From Epiperipatus broadwayi (lineage: Eukaryota; Onychophora; Udeonychophora; Euonychophora; Peripatidae), in NCBI GenBank assembly GCA_028023455.1, contig JAQFVV010006310.1:1924001-1988000 (forward strand): a stretch of DNA of 64,000 nucleotides. Direction: 5' to 3'. This document shows, piece after piece, positions 39,351-52,354 of this stretch (position 1 is the stretch's first letter; every line of letters starts with the position of its first letter). The translations under genes and the position numbers were made by a program. Under the pieces are notes generated by a model. It ran no database searches, had not been told where the DNA came from, and worked only from the letters and a program-made list of their open reading frames with translations.

Positions 39351-39839
39351 AATGTTGTTGTTATAAAAATAAAATTTATATTTAAATAAAAAAATCATGT
39401 TTTTCATCTAAATTTGACTTGTGCATTATATTAAGCTAAATAGTAGATTGTAAAATTGTGAACAAGTATTTTGTTTTTAAAGTCCAGTTTAGTAGATAAT
39501 GACATTTTATTTGAATAGATAGACCATCATTAATTTAAAATACCTCATTTTAGCATATTTGTGAGTTTGTGGATTTTTTTCAGATTTTGTAATACAACTT
39601 TTTTCTCTTCATTATAAAACAAAAACCCTGCTGAAAATTAAAATAGACATTAATTTTACTATCTTTATAAGGATTTACTTATTTTCTTTTACTAAGTTGA
39701 CTGCGATCAAACCTATGAATATGACTTTCTAGGTTGAAAGCATTGCCTAGCTAATTGTTGCTTAATTAAATTAAACCACTAAACATTACATGATGATCAT
39801 TCTTTATGCTTACACAAGCTAAAAACTAGTTTGGAGATA

Positions 39840-39950
39840 TTGGATAAGTAGGTGCTAAATAGAGATTTTGTGCACAAACCTTCTTGCATCTATTGATTAT
39901 TCTGGTTTGCACTAAATGGCACTACTGTATGGAGAGAACCTCTGTGTCTA
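39840..39950. repeat. Foldback family F, single arm with loop
   Basis: AGTAGGTGCTAAATAGAGAT and TTTGTGCACAAACCTTCTTG match the loop (inverted). ATCTATTGATTATTCTGG, GCACTAAATGGCACT and TGTATGGAGAG match the right arm of the 3.1-kb element. Confidence 0.6.
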
Positions 39951-40659
39951 ATCTTTTCTTTAGAAGTGAATGATGCTATTAATCGAATTTTGCTATATAT
40001 AATTTACATACATTAAAATACATTTTGTAAAATCTGTAAATTTATTTTATTAATAACAGTCTAGTCATTTAAAATGTAGATTAACACAAAATATTTATAT
40101 AGCAGTAATTAATACAGTAAATCAAAACAATACTTTATAATAGAAGTTTTTGAATTATATCATGTTTGGATTAATGATAGTCTACTTTTATAGAATTGCA
40201 TCTTTGCAACACATCTTAAATTATTTTGCTAAGCTCAGTTTGTTTTTAATTAATTACAACTAACTAAATAACACTTATGAAATATATAAGATCTTGCTAG
40301 GGCCCTTTTAATTTTTGAATTATATTTATTGTTATTGCAAAAGTTATTTTATTATATAATTTGTCATTTTCAGAAGAATTGGTTTTCATACTGCTAAATG
40401 CAAATTTGAATATTTTGTACATTACCAGACATCTCATGACATATTAATTAATCAAGTACCAATCCAAATAAAATTAAGATTATTTTCAAATATCAACCAA
40501 TCTGATGATTTTCTTTCTGGTTCTCCAATAGATAACACAGTTCTGTATTCAATTATTAGTTGGTAGATGGTAATCAATTATTCTTAGTTGTGGTAAAGCA
40601 AGATAGAAAAAATTGCAACTTCATCTGGTTCTTAATCATTTTGGTAAACTTTTTATCTT

Positions 40660-40925
40660 CTACTTTATAAATTCTCTGCAGAGGAATTCTGACTTTTGTC
40701 ATTCATTAGACTATTTAAAGTCTCTCTTACTTTATTTTTACAACTAAATTTTTGTTCATCATCTAATAAATATTTATTACTATAACAGTTACATTTGATG
40801 CAATAGTGCCATATAAAAAATGAATTCTTTGCAAAAATAGCAAACATCAAAACCATTAAAAGAATTGTAATTGCAACAGTTTTAAACTTTTCTTGGAAAA
40901 ATGTAATTTTATATAAGTAATGCAT
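40660..40925 (-). other. Short open frame of 86 codons, unknown
   Basis: It starts with ATG and has a hydrophobic stretch (ITILLMVLMFAIFA) followed by a hydrophilic Cys/Lys/Asn-rich tail. It overlaps the left arm of the 41-kb foldback. No family was recognised, and chance or a decayed transposon ORF are both possible. Confidence 0.15.
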
Positions 40926-41255
40926 ACAACATCTATACTAAAAAAGTTTGTTTAATCCTTTAAAATAAAAATGTTAAATACATCAACATAGTATGCTGAG
41001 CCTGCTTTCAATTAACTGGTAGTTATACTCTAAGAATATGGCTACCAGGTAGTCGAAAGCTAGTATGACTACCAGTTGCTCAAAAACAGACTCAGCATTT
41101 TATATTGATGAATATATTTAGCTAAGAGCACGTCTACCACTTACTTAAATGCAAGCTCAGCATATTATGTTGATGTATTTAACATTTTTATTTTAAAGTA
41201 TTAAACAAGCTTTTTTTAATACACATGTTGTATGTATTATTTATATTGAATTAAA
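40905..41255. repeat. Composite foldback element with a third internal copy
   Basis: Left arm: GCATACAACATCTATACTAA, AGTTTGTTTAATCCTTTAAA, TAAAAATGTTAAATACATCA, ACATAGTATGCTGAG. It pairs with the right arm CTCAGCATATTATGTTGATG ... TTTTAAAGTATTAAACAAGC ... ACACATGTTGTATG. Within the loop, GACTCAGCATTTTATATTGA repeats the inner arm segment in the right-arm orientation. Internal direct repeats of GGTAGT/CTACCAG are also present. Confidence 0.75.
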
Positions 41256-42540
41256 AGAATTGTAGTGCATTTTTTAATACTGCATACAGATGTTTGTGTA
41301 AATATATAGGAAGAAAAAGAGAGAACCAATTTTTAAAAAAAAAAATGTAAAGAATTATGAATAATTTAGATATATTATTTTTTTTAAAAATTTTTAAGTG
41401 ATATAATTATTTTTAAAAAAATCTAATGCTGTGCAAAGTTAATTTTTATTAGTGCACAGATTAAGTAAAATAATTATTCAATAATGATTTAGATAAACTT
41501 TCTTCAAAAATAATTTTGGCATTCATCCAAAACATTACCAATTATTGAGCATATTGATTACAGATAGACTATCCTGCAATTTTTAAAAAACTTCTATTAT
41601 CCGGATAAAATTACAAAGTATTGTTTTCATTTATTGTTTTAATTACTGCTACATAAAAATTTTGTGTTATTATTAACATAAGCATATTCTGTGTTTTCAA
41701 CTGGTATATTATTTTAATAAAATGAATTTATATAGTTTACACAAATATTACAAAACTAGATAGTAAAATTAACTTTTATTTAATTTTCAGCAATGTTGAA
41801 ATTTGTAATGAGAGATGAAAAGATTTATTATTGAAATAACAAAAAAAAAATATCATAATTTCAAAAAAGTCTTGGTATCAGAAATTTGGGATTACTGGTA
41901 GTTTAATTGTGTTTCGATCTTCTATTAGTTATATAAATTTTGAAGAAAAAAGATACAATTTATGACTAGTCATTTATTTATTTTAACATTGGAAGTTTTT
42001 ATTTGCAGCATAAAAAGGTTAAATTTTAGTGTATAATTAAACATTAAAATAATTTACTAACTTAAGCTGATGGTTAAGAATTTGCACATCCTTGTCTTAA
42101 GCTGCAAATTTTTGACTAGTTCTGAATGAAAGTGTAGACATTTTAACATATAAAATATAGATCTCATTAAATAATATTTTTAAAGATTGCAATGGATTTT
42201 ATTTTCAGTAAAAATAAATAAAATTCCCATGATGGTTAAGCTAAGCAATAAAATAAGCTATAATCTATACTAAGTGCTGCATAGTGTTAAATATATATAT
42301 TCTTTTTTTTCTTTTGTGTGTTTGATGTATAGTAAAACATTTTTTAAAAAAAATTTATTAAAAAATTATAATAATTTGATTGTCAATATTATATATATAA
42401 TTTAAATCTCCATATTCGTATTCAAATATTAAATGTTATTTTGAATATTTAAACTTTCATCGATTGTAATACTATTCAATAACGCTCAAAAAATTTCAGA
42501 TAGATTGAAACTTAAATTAAGAAAAATTGAAATATAAAAC
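41256..42540. other. AT-rich DNA, nothing recognised
   Basis: Poly-A/T and TA runs only, leading into the GA tract. Confidence 0.45.
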
Positions 42541-42639
42541 TTAAAGAAGTTGAAGAGAAAGAGAGAAAAGCAATTGAGTAAAAAAATAAAAATGGTAACA
42601 AATATATGCATTAAAAACATAAGTATTTTATTTAGATGT

Positions 42640-42909
42640 CATTGGAGGGGGGGGGAGAGAGAGAGGGGGGGAGAGGAGGGGAGAGAGGGAGAGAGGGGGA
42701 GAGGGAGAGGGGAGAGAGAGGGGAGAGAGAGGGAGAGAGAGAGAGAGGGAGAGAGAGAGGGAGAGAGAGAGAGAGAGAGGGAGGGAGAGAGAGGGAGAGA
42801 GAGAGAGGGAGAGAGAGAGAGAGGGAGAGAGGGAGGGAGGGAGAGAGGGGGAGAGAGGGAGAGAGGGGGAGGGAGGGAGAGAGGGAGAGAGGGAGAGAGG
42901 GGAGAGAGG

Positions 42910-42943
<34 letters not shown>

Positions 42944-42955
42944 GAGAGAGAGAAA
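42640..42955. repeat. Long GA/GGGA-rich purine tract (about 315 bp)
   Basis: Irregular (GA)n with frequent GGG interruptions, strictly purine on the plus strand except for a single C (GACAGAG) near the right end. All overlapping ORFs (RERE/ERGR on plus, SLSL on minus) are repeat translations. Confidence 0.95.
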
Positions 42956-42995
42956 AGAAAATAGTGAGAAAAGCCAAAAAGCATATTTGTTATTA

Positions 42996-43920
42996 AATAT
43001 ACATATATAAGTGCGATTGAGAATTAAGACATTAAAAATAGTTGGACCAAAAAAAAAATGAAATAATTTAAATTTTAAGGAAGTTATAACCTAAAAAAAC
43101 TTAATAATAAATAAAACTTCTGAGGGAAAAATATTTGAAAAAGATAGAGAAAAATTGTAAAGGAAGTTGGGTTTAAAACGAAATATTTTCCGAAATAAAT
43201 ATTATTTATTGTGTAACAGGATAAATAAATTAAATAATGCTCAAGAGACAAAATGGCAGCTTAGCACCAACAGATCTACTTTATCGTGAGTATTTTTACT
43301 TTTTTTAATTAAAGTCAAACCAAAAATCCTTAGTTCCTGAGTCGGCCACATTATTGGGCTGAACATTTGGGAACCATGATTTTGAAACAAAAAATAATAT
43401 TATATTTATACACACACAAATACAAATTGGACCTTGATAATGCAAAAACGCATTAACATTTATGATGTAGCTGGAAAATCGAGATTCTAAATTAAATTGT
43501 ATTGTAGACGGCAATCAAGTATTCTATCATTCAGATAACTTAAAATGTACATGTAATGAAAAGTATAATCGTATTAATGATTAGTTTGAATTTATTTTTC
43601 CTAAAGATAGTGATTTAAATCAAATTATCATTGAATAAACCTTTCCTGTAGTATATTGGTTATAATCAGCATTCTTTCTTAGGGTAAATTGTCGTTAAAG
43701 GTAAATATTGTCCGACTATTTATTTATTTAATACATTACAGAAAAGAATGTACATGTTTGTACTTATATATTACGACTAAACAAGTGATTGGTCTGCATG
43801 AAAAATGTCGATTCTGTGATCAAGTTAATATTTTTGATATGTATATGCAGCGTATATATTTCATTTTTGACATATTTACAACTACAAATAAAAAGGTTAA
43901 TTACATTATTTTATGCTAAA

Positions 43921-43952
<32 letters not shown>

Positions 43953-44195
43953 GGGGGAGTAAATTCACTTTTTAAAGCTATGAAAAAAATAAACTGATAA
44001 TAATTATCTTTAAAGAAACAAAAAAACGATGATAATAAGTAAAAATAGGAATAAAGAGAATGTGAAACGCTCTTGCTTCATGAGATACAACCCCTTACAT
44101 ACTATTTGCAATATATATATGTGTGTAAGTATGTGTGTTTTCAAGAGTTTTAATTTTTTTCTTTCTCTCTTAAATAGATTCATGGCATTTTTTTT
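42996..44195. other. AT-rich DNA, nothing recognised except one GA tract
   Basis: Two short ORFs (43305-43514 minus, 43689-43919 plus) have no recognisable motif. Confidence 0.4.
43921..43956. repeat. GA microsatellite
   Basis: (GA)n with one AAAG interruption, ending in a short G run. Confidence 0.9.
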
Positions 44196-44199
44196 TTAT

Positions 44200-44300
44200 A
44201 TGTCATAGCATCGGCCGGGAGGCGAACCTACATTCGTCTGCAACCAACTACTTGCTTGCAAGGCGGCTGCGATGACCTCTCAGCAAACAACGCTTGACAG
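44200..44300 (-). repeat. tRNA-like SINE head (isolated)
   Basis: The minus strand reads GAGAGGTCATCGCAGCCGCC, then TTGCAAGCAAGTAGTTGGTTG and GTAGGTTCGCCTCCCGGCC. The GGTTCGCCTCCC segment resembles a tRNA B box (GGTTCGAATCCC), with an A-box-like region upstream. GC is far above the surroundings. No full tRNA cloverleaf is evident, so I call it a SINE-type module, different from family A. Confidence 0.45.
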
Positions 44301-45359
44301 ATTTATGACATTTTTAATTTAAATATTAATAATAACCACAATATTGATATATGAGAAGGGATGGCATAATATAATTTCCAGCTATCTGATGGCATCCTTG
44401 TTCCAGGATGAAGTATTGTGTAGTTTTGAAATAGTTGTTTGATTAATCAACTTTGTTATATCCATTTTTTAATACTGTTTTTAAATCCACTTTGAAGTAA
44501 TGCCCAATCTTTATTTTTCTCCCCAAAAGTTTCAAGTATATATTCTTTTCTTGTAATTTTTAACCTTAGTTTTTATGCTAAAATTTATTGCCTCTTCATC
44601 TCTTTGTTTGATTTAGATTTTAAAATATCTTTATTTTTTTCACTTTTATTAATCTCTACAACTGCTACTATTTTTCTGTTTGTTTTTCTTTTCATAATAT
44701 TAAATTTTAATTGGCTTATAAATATTATGCAATAAATAGGATGAAGGTAGATAACTAATGCAAAATGATATGTGCTTGACAGTTATTTCACCGAGACTGC
44801 AAAATACTAATCATGTTTTTATTTTATGGTAAGCATGTTATTTTAGATTAAATACTTATTCTCTGGCTAGAATTATTAGATACTAATTTACTAACCAAAA
44901 TTCTATGGATTACTAAGTTACTATAGTCAGGTTACCTAAAAAAAATAATTAATTTCAACATTATAGCAAAACCATGGCAAGCAAACTCTAATTATTACAA
45001 ATGGAGCTTCAGTTGTTTATCATAATTATCATTACATCTTTCTATAACTGTAACTTGCTATTGTGGAATGGTGGCCTGTCCTTGCAAAAATTATTAAGTA
45101 ATATTATATTGTGATATTAGATCAACCAAAAGCCAAATATTTTTGATAAAATTTTGCATTGAACAATGCTATGTATTTTATATTTTAATTTTCATTTTTG
45201 TTTGTAGATGATAGGAATAATTATAACATAAAAAAGCATTTATTTAAAATTTAAATTCTATCTCTAAATATTTGGTGGACATTGATTAGGTTTTATCAGA
45301 AAGGAAGGTAAATGTTTTTTATGCATTTCTATAGCTATTATTTCTAAGTCTTTTACAAT

Positions 45360-45930
45360 CTCTTGGAATCCAGTTTAATATTTTTTATTGTTGATCTATT
45401 ATTACTTATTCTAACAATATGTACAGACCAACTCCACTTCAGTCTCTTAATTCTTTCAATGATATCAGTAACACCTATCTGTTCTCTCACCCATATATTT
45501 AGTTTTAGATCTTTTCTTGCTACTCCTAATATATCTCTCTCAATACTTCATTCAGTGTTCTGAAGTTTCTATATTGCTCTTCTGTTATGGGTTCAAGTCT
45601 CAGATCCATAAATAAAAATTGGTAAAACACATTTATTAAAAGCATTTTCAAACATGTAGGCATATTTTTTTTTAATATTAAATTATTTTTATGAAAAGCA
45701 CTCCAACTAAGTTTAATTCTATGATTAATTTTATTCATTATGTTTCCATCTGTAGTAATAATCTGATCAAGATATTTGTAATTGTTAAGTTTTTAAGTCA
45801 TCATTATCAATCTTTATTTCCTTTTTTTTTGAGAAAATCCATTGAACATTAATTACTTTAGTCTTTTTAACATTTACCTTTAATCTACTTTCTTTTTGAA
45901 ATCTAAAAATAATAGTATTTAAAAATAATT
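45360..45930 (-). pseudogene. RTE-like LINE fragment, distal reverse transcriptase region
   Basis: On the minus strand, LKVNVKKTKVINVQWIFSKK (about 45.9-45.8 kb) is followed after a frame change by NKINHRIKLSWSAFHKNN, MPTCLKMLLINVFYQFLF and ITEEQYRNFRTLNEVLREIY (45738-45526). The family pattern is 'INTxKTKVM ... EINRRIRLAWAAFGKL...LKRKVFDQCVLPVLTYGxETW.LT......LRxxQRAMER'. Past 45526 the frame is lost, though Ile-Arg-Arg/Arg-Thr-rich pieces continue to about 45360. This copy is inactive. Confidence 0.75.
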
Positions 45931-46574
45931 ACGAAAAAAAAAGAGGGGTGTGGAAATGAGGGGAGAAAGAAACAAATTAAATAATGATACAATATTTGCA
46001 ACTGATAATACATTGATAGAAAATCCATTTCTCAGTGAAACAGAAGACATAATTCTAATTTCCAAAAAAGTATATAGATCAGCAATTGAATAATATATAT
46101 ATATATATAACCTTATATTTTAAGCTTTGACTTAATTGTGTTTAACTATGATTCAAATGCTAATGTAGTGCACTTATTATCTATTTACTTTAAATGATGG
46201 CTAATATCTAAGTATCATTGTGTTACAATCTATCAATAAGTGTAAAGATTGTTGAAAGCCGTCTTAAGCAAGATGCTTTACCATCATTTCAACTTTGATA
46301 TTATGACATCTCTGACTTATTTATTTAAAAATTAATAAATAACTTTTTTAAACACTTTCAAATCATGGATTATTCAATTTATTATGAAATAAACTTTGCA
46401 TCATTGAAAACATTTATTTAAAGTACTAAAAATGATTGATGTATATTTATATAATGAATGAATATTCTTATATGTATACAAATAAAATGTCCATTAATTA
46501 AAACTATTGTAATAATAATAAAAATAATACATATAACGATAAATAATATTACATACAATCTTTCATTCCACAGA

Positions 46575-46648
46575 AATTAATTCTTTAACTCTTCTCAACT
46601 GCCATTTAATGGCATTTAATGACAGTTGAGGAAAGTTAAAAAATTAAC
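46575..46648. repeat. Short hairpin
   Basis: TTAATTCTTTAACTCTTCTC AACTGCCATT pairs with AATGACAGTTGAGGAAAGTT AAAAAATTAA around about 10 bases. Confidence 0.65.
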
Positions 46649-46689
46649 AGAAAGCACTTATGCGGATTTAAAGACTGTGCATATATATA

Positions 46690-46870
46690 ACAATTACATC
46701 ATTAAAGTTTCTCCTACTGAGTTCATATAATAAAATGTAGTGGCCAGTTTTTAAATTTTATATTATGGAAAATAAGATTCATAGGGCTGGTTTCAACAAA
46801 ACACCTTCATCATCAGAACTAAGTTCTTATACATGACTAATTCTAAATTAAGAGGCTAAAATGGGATTGT
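46690..46870 (-). mobile_element. Possible Penelope-type 3' tail
   Basis: The minus strand reads CTGATGATGAAGGTGTTTTG, then TTGAAACCAGCC, resembling the 'GAAACG/GAAAC' tail motif of the other Penelope fragments here. No coding part is attached, so this is a weak call. Confidence 0.3.
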
Positions 46871-47207
46871 GTATTTGCTTTTAATGTGAAAGCATTACAT
46901 TTATTGGGTTATTTCATCTTTCACTTTTCAAATAAAATCTATTTTATCTAAAATAAGATTATAACTTACTCTGATTGTGGTTAGTAAGATCTTGGCACAA
47001 AATGTACAAAGGTTTTTGAAGCCAGTTCTGTGTATCTTTTATTATCAATATACAATTCAGAAGTTGATTATTATTATTATTATTATATATATATTATCCA
47101 ATATTTTATTTCACAATGATATCAGTAGAGCAGATACTTTAATATTCTAATTAATACATTATAAGTTATATTATTTAATGTGATAAATTATATTGTTGAT
47201 TAGATTA

Positions 47208-47350
<143 letters not shown>

Positions 47351-48835
47351 AAAAACAGTCAATTAAACGAATATGAACGTTTTAAGTCTAAAGGGGAAAT
47401 TCATTTCAATCTAAGTGACTAAATTATATTATAGATAGTTATTATTGAGGTTTTGCAATTAGACTTATGTGATCAAGGTTATTTTATTTTTCTTACTACA
47501 ATTTAAGGGAACAAACTTATTACATAAACAACATTCTAAACATTTTTTAAGATTGGAATTTACCATATATATTTTAAATCTAAATATAAAATTTAAACTT
47601 AAAATAAATATAACTATTATTTTTAAACAGAATCACTTAGAATTCAATTCCATTTCATTTTTTTCCGTTTGGAATACATATCTTTTTTATCACATGTACT
47701 TTAATCACATGAATAAAGGCATCAGAAAAGCTCTTTTAATGCATATATGCCAAAATAAAAGTTGAGTATATTTGTTTTCTTTTTTGTACTGTATTTTGTA
47801 TTTAATGCCCAAAATACTTATTATGGGAAATATAGTTTAGGACCAGAAAAAGTTTATTTATTTTAAATTACTACTTCTACATCTATCCTACTTCAAAATG
47901 ATCTTTTAAATTCTAGATGTTGCTTTCTTCAGCTGTGAGGCATATGAGCTTGATATAAATTAAGATAGCAGGCCATTCTGGTATCTATAAGAACTTATTT
48001 TTGATTTCTGTAACCATAATTGTATCTTTAAATTAAATATACTGTAAAACTTTTAAACTCTACACATACTTAAAACGTATATGAAAAAAGCTGGCAGAAG
48101 CAGTCTTTAACATTTGACTAAGATGCTCTCCTATACGTTTTAATCTTCATCGTTCCGTATTTATCCGTAACAAAATTACCATAATTCAATTCACAAATTT
48201 ATTTTGTAAATTGAATTGTTTCTAAATTATTATTATTATTTTTAATTGGATTTATTTTACAGTGATTGGTCTATCACTTTAATTAATTGCAGGAATAATT
48301 AAATGACTAAAAAAGTTATAAAACTAGCAATAATAGTTATACGGAATAAATAAAGTGCTTTTGAAACACTGTTACTACAATCTCTCATTTCTCCGCCTCC
48401 TGTTTTAAAATTTATCTTTTCAAAATATTCATTTTGCGTTCTCGAATAATTATTAATTAAGACAATTTTTTTTTTTTTTAAAAAAAAAAAACATCATAAA
48501 AATTTTTATATTTTACGAAAATAAAGTTTTAGTTTTTTTTAAACATGTAGAGAAAAATATTAGTTTTATTATGTAGTTTAATTCACAAGTAACTAAAGAA
48601 AAAATATCGAACGAAAAATAATGGGAAAAAAATAAATAAAATATTTTGAATAATAATTATTACAATATTCTTTTAGCATAAAGCAAAATATTGCAAATTA
48701 TTAATTTTACTGAAATTGAAAGTATTAAAAACATATTAACATAAAATCTGGTACTATTTTAAAATAATATATTTCAAATTTAATTAATTAAAAGAGTATA
48801 AGCGACTATTTACCAATAATAAATAACATTAAAAA
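47351..48835. other. AT-rich DNA, nothing recognised
   Basis: A 98-codon plus-strand frame (47469-47765) is Ile/Leu/Asn/Lys-rich and has no motif. A T12/A13 run lies at about 48470. Confidence 0.45.
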
Positions 48836-48837
48836 TA

Positions 48838-49025
<188 letters not shown>

Positions 49026-49309
49026 TGTACCCAAACTAGACAATGTAGTTGTTTGATACTTTTAAACTGAAATATCAGTTGAAGGCAGAATAAATTTGGG
49101 TGTGAATGATCTTCTCCCCTCCTTACAGATCTTTATAATTAAGACAGACAAAACTAAATTAAGATCCTTATTATCCAGGAAGCTGAAAAATTAACAAATA
49201 AGGCAGCAGCTGTCAATCAAAGGCTGAAGTTGCTAAGAATTCTCTAATTGTAGATCCAGGCTGCCTTCCCATGATAAAGGTTTATTTACTTTCTAACAAT
49301 TGCAGATCA

Positions 49310-49900
49310 TTTTCAAGTGAAGGAAGATTACACAAATTGGAAGAACAGTCTAATATTAAATGTGACATTTGTGAAATTAGAAGAAAAGGTAAATATTGAT
49401 TTAAAAAAATGGGAATATACTTTATTACAAAGGCATAAATATTGGAAGGGAAATGAAATGGGATTCATTGTTAAAAAAGTGGAAGAATAATATTGTGAAA
49501 ATTGATGATATATTAGACACAGAGTGATAAGTTTAGTTGCTTATTTAATAGAAGATAGCAAACTCAGATAATTCAGATTTATGTTTCAATAAATTCTCAC
49601 TGTGATGAAGAAAGGGAAGATTTTTTATATTAATGTACAAAATACCTTTGTTCAGACCAAATAACATTAAATAACATTTTAAAATTATCATTGGAGATTT
49701 TAAGGCTAAAACTAGGATTGAAAAACAAAAATGTTGTAAATTTAATTATAATAATAGAAATAGGGAGGACATTAGACTTAAAAAATTTGCAGAAACAGAA
49801 AAACTGTATATTATAATTCTTTGAAGAAAAAAAAGTTAAATGAAAATGGACATAGGAGCATACAAATGAAAATATGCAGAAGTGGATTGACTTACTTCCA
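49310..49900 (+). pseudogene. RTE-like LINE fragment, apurinic/apyrimidinic-type endonuclease domain
   Basis: Plus-strand frames give IKCDICEIRRKGK (49355-49395; family 'LxIDILGISETRWxG'), then GFIVKKVEE, IIQIYVSINSHCDEEREDF ('IIQVYAPTTDxxDEExExF') and IIIGDFKAKTRIEKQKC (49685-49730; family 'IMGDFNAKVG', with the catalytic Asp kept and Asn changed to Lys). IREDIRLKKFAETEKLYII-type residues follow ('GxRLIEFCEENNLVI'). Several frameshifts and stops interrupt it. A SINE-A copy adjoins at 49.91 kb. Confidence 0.75.
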
Positions 49901-49907
49901 TATAAAA

Positions 49908-50015
49908 AAGTAATAAAATAATTTATTACTCAGGAGTTTATAGAAGTTCAAGTATCAGAAGCTCCATAGACAAAGAGATCCAGAATCTGCCCTTCTATTT
50001 CTGCACTAATCATGC
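49908..50015 (-). repeat. SINE family A
   Basis: AATTTATTACTCAGGAGTTT, GAAGTTCAAGTATCAGAAGC, AGATCCAGAATCTGCCC and CTGCACTAATCA on the plus strand. It adjoins the LINE endonuclease fragment. Confidence 0.6.
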
Positions 50016-50411
50016 AGCATCTTCCATAAGATTAATTTTGTATAACAACCCTAAATATAAACAGAGCTTTCAAATTAAAGATGGTTTACCTATAGTGATA
50101 AATTATATCATTTTGACTTACAAATGCATCTATTTGTCAGAAATTTTTTGATGTAATCTGCCTTGAAGAAAATCACATTATCTACAAGATCTATTGAAGG
50201 AAACAAAAGCTGTTATCTTGGATAAGTACAACCACGGAAAAAAATATAACATGATCAAGATTTTATTACAAACTACTTAAAAATTAAACACTAGAAGCTT
50301 GACAATTACCCAGGAATCCAGTTTAATCATCTTAATATTTAAATGTTGGGAAATTAGCTATTATGGTATTTTAATTGTAATTATATGTTGGAAGTATTTC
50401 CTTAGTAAAAA

Positions 50412-50525
50412 AATAGGTTCATGGTTTATTGCTTGGAATTTATTAGAAGTTCAAGCACTGGGAATTGATAGGCATGATTCATAGACTTTGACCTCCAGAA
50501 TACAATGCATTACACTATTTGCACC
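50412..50525 (-). repeat. SINE family A
   Basis: TGGTTTATTGCTTGGAATTT, GAAGTTCAAGCACTGGGAAT, GACCTCCAGAATACAATGC and ACACTATTTGCACC on the plus strand. Confidence 0.6.
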
Positions 50526-50574
50526 TTTCCAAATACATTCAATTATTAATAATAAAATACAAGTTAGTACATAG

Positions 50575-50810
50575 CACAATGTTTTGAATAATATTATTCT
50601 CCCCTCTTCTTCACATGTTGCTGGAATAATTGGCAGCAATATTAGTATATGAATTGAATCAATGATCCTTAGGTTCATGAATACTGAATTTAAAGATCAC
50701 CAGTTTGATTCCAATATTAATACTGCCATAAGATAGGCCAGCATCATCTGGAGATGATAGGAGAATAACAACCATTTGAAACATTGTGTTATATGCTAAC
50801 CTATGTGCTA
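50575..50810. repeat. Foldback family G, larger copy
   Basis: AATGTTTTGAATAATATTAT and TCTCCCCTCTTCTTCACATG pair approximately with GGAGATGATAGGAGAATAAC and AACCATTTGAAACATTGTGT. The interior GATAGGCCAGCATCATCTG matches the 25.4-kb element. Confidence 0.6.
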
Positions 50811-51404
50811 TTATAACAGTTGACATTATTTGGAAAAATATAAATAAAGTTTGAATTTTTCAAAAAATATTTAACAATTTAGAGAAGTTGATGCAAGTTG
50901 TCCAACAAATAATAAATATTAATAAATAAAAATCATCTCTCTCAATTCAAATGACTGTAAGACATGATATCATTCTCATTTGAGGAATAGGGATTTAATT
51001 TGACTAAGAAATTTAGATTGTGTCACAATATTGCAATTGTAGTTTTTAGAGTTTCGTTTGAGTTTGGATCGGATAATCACTTTTTATTTATTAGATGTCC
51101 TATATAGTTGATTCATTGGCAAAATAGCAAACCCTGGAAAAGATTCATGACATGTGCCTGCTTGTATCTTTTTATTTATTAAATATTTATTTATCATATA
51201 ATATTAAACTTTTCTTATTATAATCATTTAAATAATGCAAATTTATATTAAGGTTATTAAAATCGACCTTAGAATTCTCATTTTGATAATTTATACATTT
51301 TTGGTATGTTGAGTTGTTTACCCAGTATATATCGTTTGTTGTAATTTTTTTACAATACCGTCTCAGTTATACATAAAGAGATTTCTGAGTACGTACTACG
51401 ATAT

Positions 51405-51692
51405 AATTAGAGAGGATCTAAACCCAGATTTTCAAGCTCCCTTCGGTCATCCACTCCATCTTATATAACCGATACACGGAACCACATACATGGGGAAAAA
51501 ATAAATGATCTCCAATATACTTATTTCGTGCTAAACCAGCAGTCATCAGTTGGTCCAGATTATCATCTTTCACACATCTATAGAATCAGTGCTCAGTTTA
51601 TATTAAGATAGCAAATCTTCAAATTTTAATGGATAGGCTTCAATCTTCTCTACTCTCCAACTCTTCAATCATCCATATCATTGGACATCTAA
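51405..51692 (-). repeat. Foldback family B, single arm (inverted)
   Basis: GAGGATCTAAACCCAGATTT through CCACTCCATCTTATATAACC, ATCAGTTGGTCCAGATTATC and TTTAATGGATAGGCTTCAAT, ending at the loop (CATCCATATCATTGG). Confidence 0.8.
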
Positions 51693-51913
51693 TGATGGCA
51701 TGTTCAAAGCCCTTGTTTACCAATTTTGTTATTCATGTTGACCATAAGTTCTCGATGTTGATTTTTAGGGGTATTTGAGGAATCCATGGGAGGTAGGGGA
51801 TAGTTTGGTGATATTTATATCTCTGTGTAATTTTTGACTGAGACAAATTTACTCATTGTATACACAGGAGATAAGACATATCATTTATTAGATATTTATT
51901 ATAAAAGAAACGT

Positions 51914-51944
<31 letters not shown>

Positions 51945-52354
51945 GTTTTTAGCAAAAGTACCATTTTTTTTAGGAAGGTAATGGGGATAATTGTACATAT
52001 AAACACACAAATACACATAATTACAATTTATGTGTGTATGTATATATACATAACTGAAACAATTATTTATAAAAATACACGAGACATTCCAGTTAAAATT
52101 TCAATATTTAAATATACACGCATGCATCTATATATAATACATATACTTTAAGGTTTTATGTAATCATATCTTATATACAGTATTGTCTGAAAGTACATTG
52201 TCATATATCTGTACCTCTCTCTCTCTTTATATATATATATAATATTATAAATCGATGTCTGTATTTCTTCAAAGCAATATATGGAATCTTATAATTAAAT
52301 ATTAGTAAATACAGTAATCAAAAATTTTGAAAAATACAAAAAAAAAAAATCTTC

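Noticed and set aside
42550-43010. ORFs of 112-148 codons on both strands (RERE-type and SLSL-type)
   Set aside because: They are translations of the GA/GGGA purine tract in several frames at once, with no complexity outside it.
44200-44300. Functional tRNA gene
   Set aside because: A- and B-box-like sequences are present but no complete cloverleaf or acceptor stem pairing could be made.
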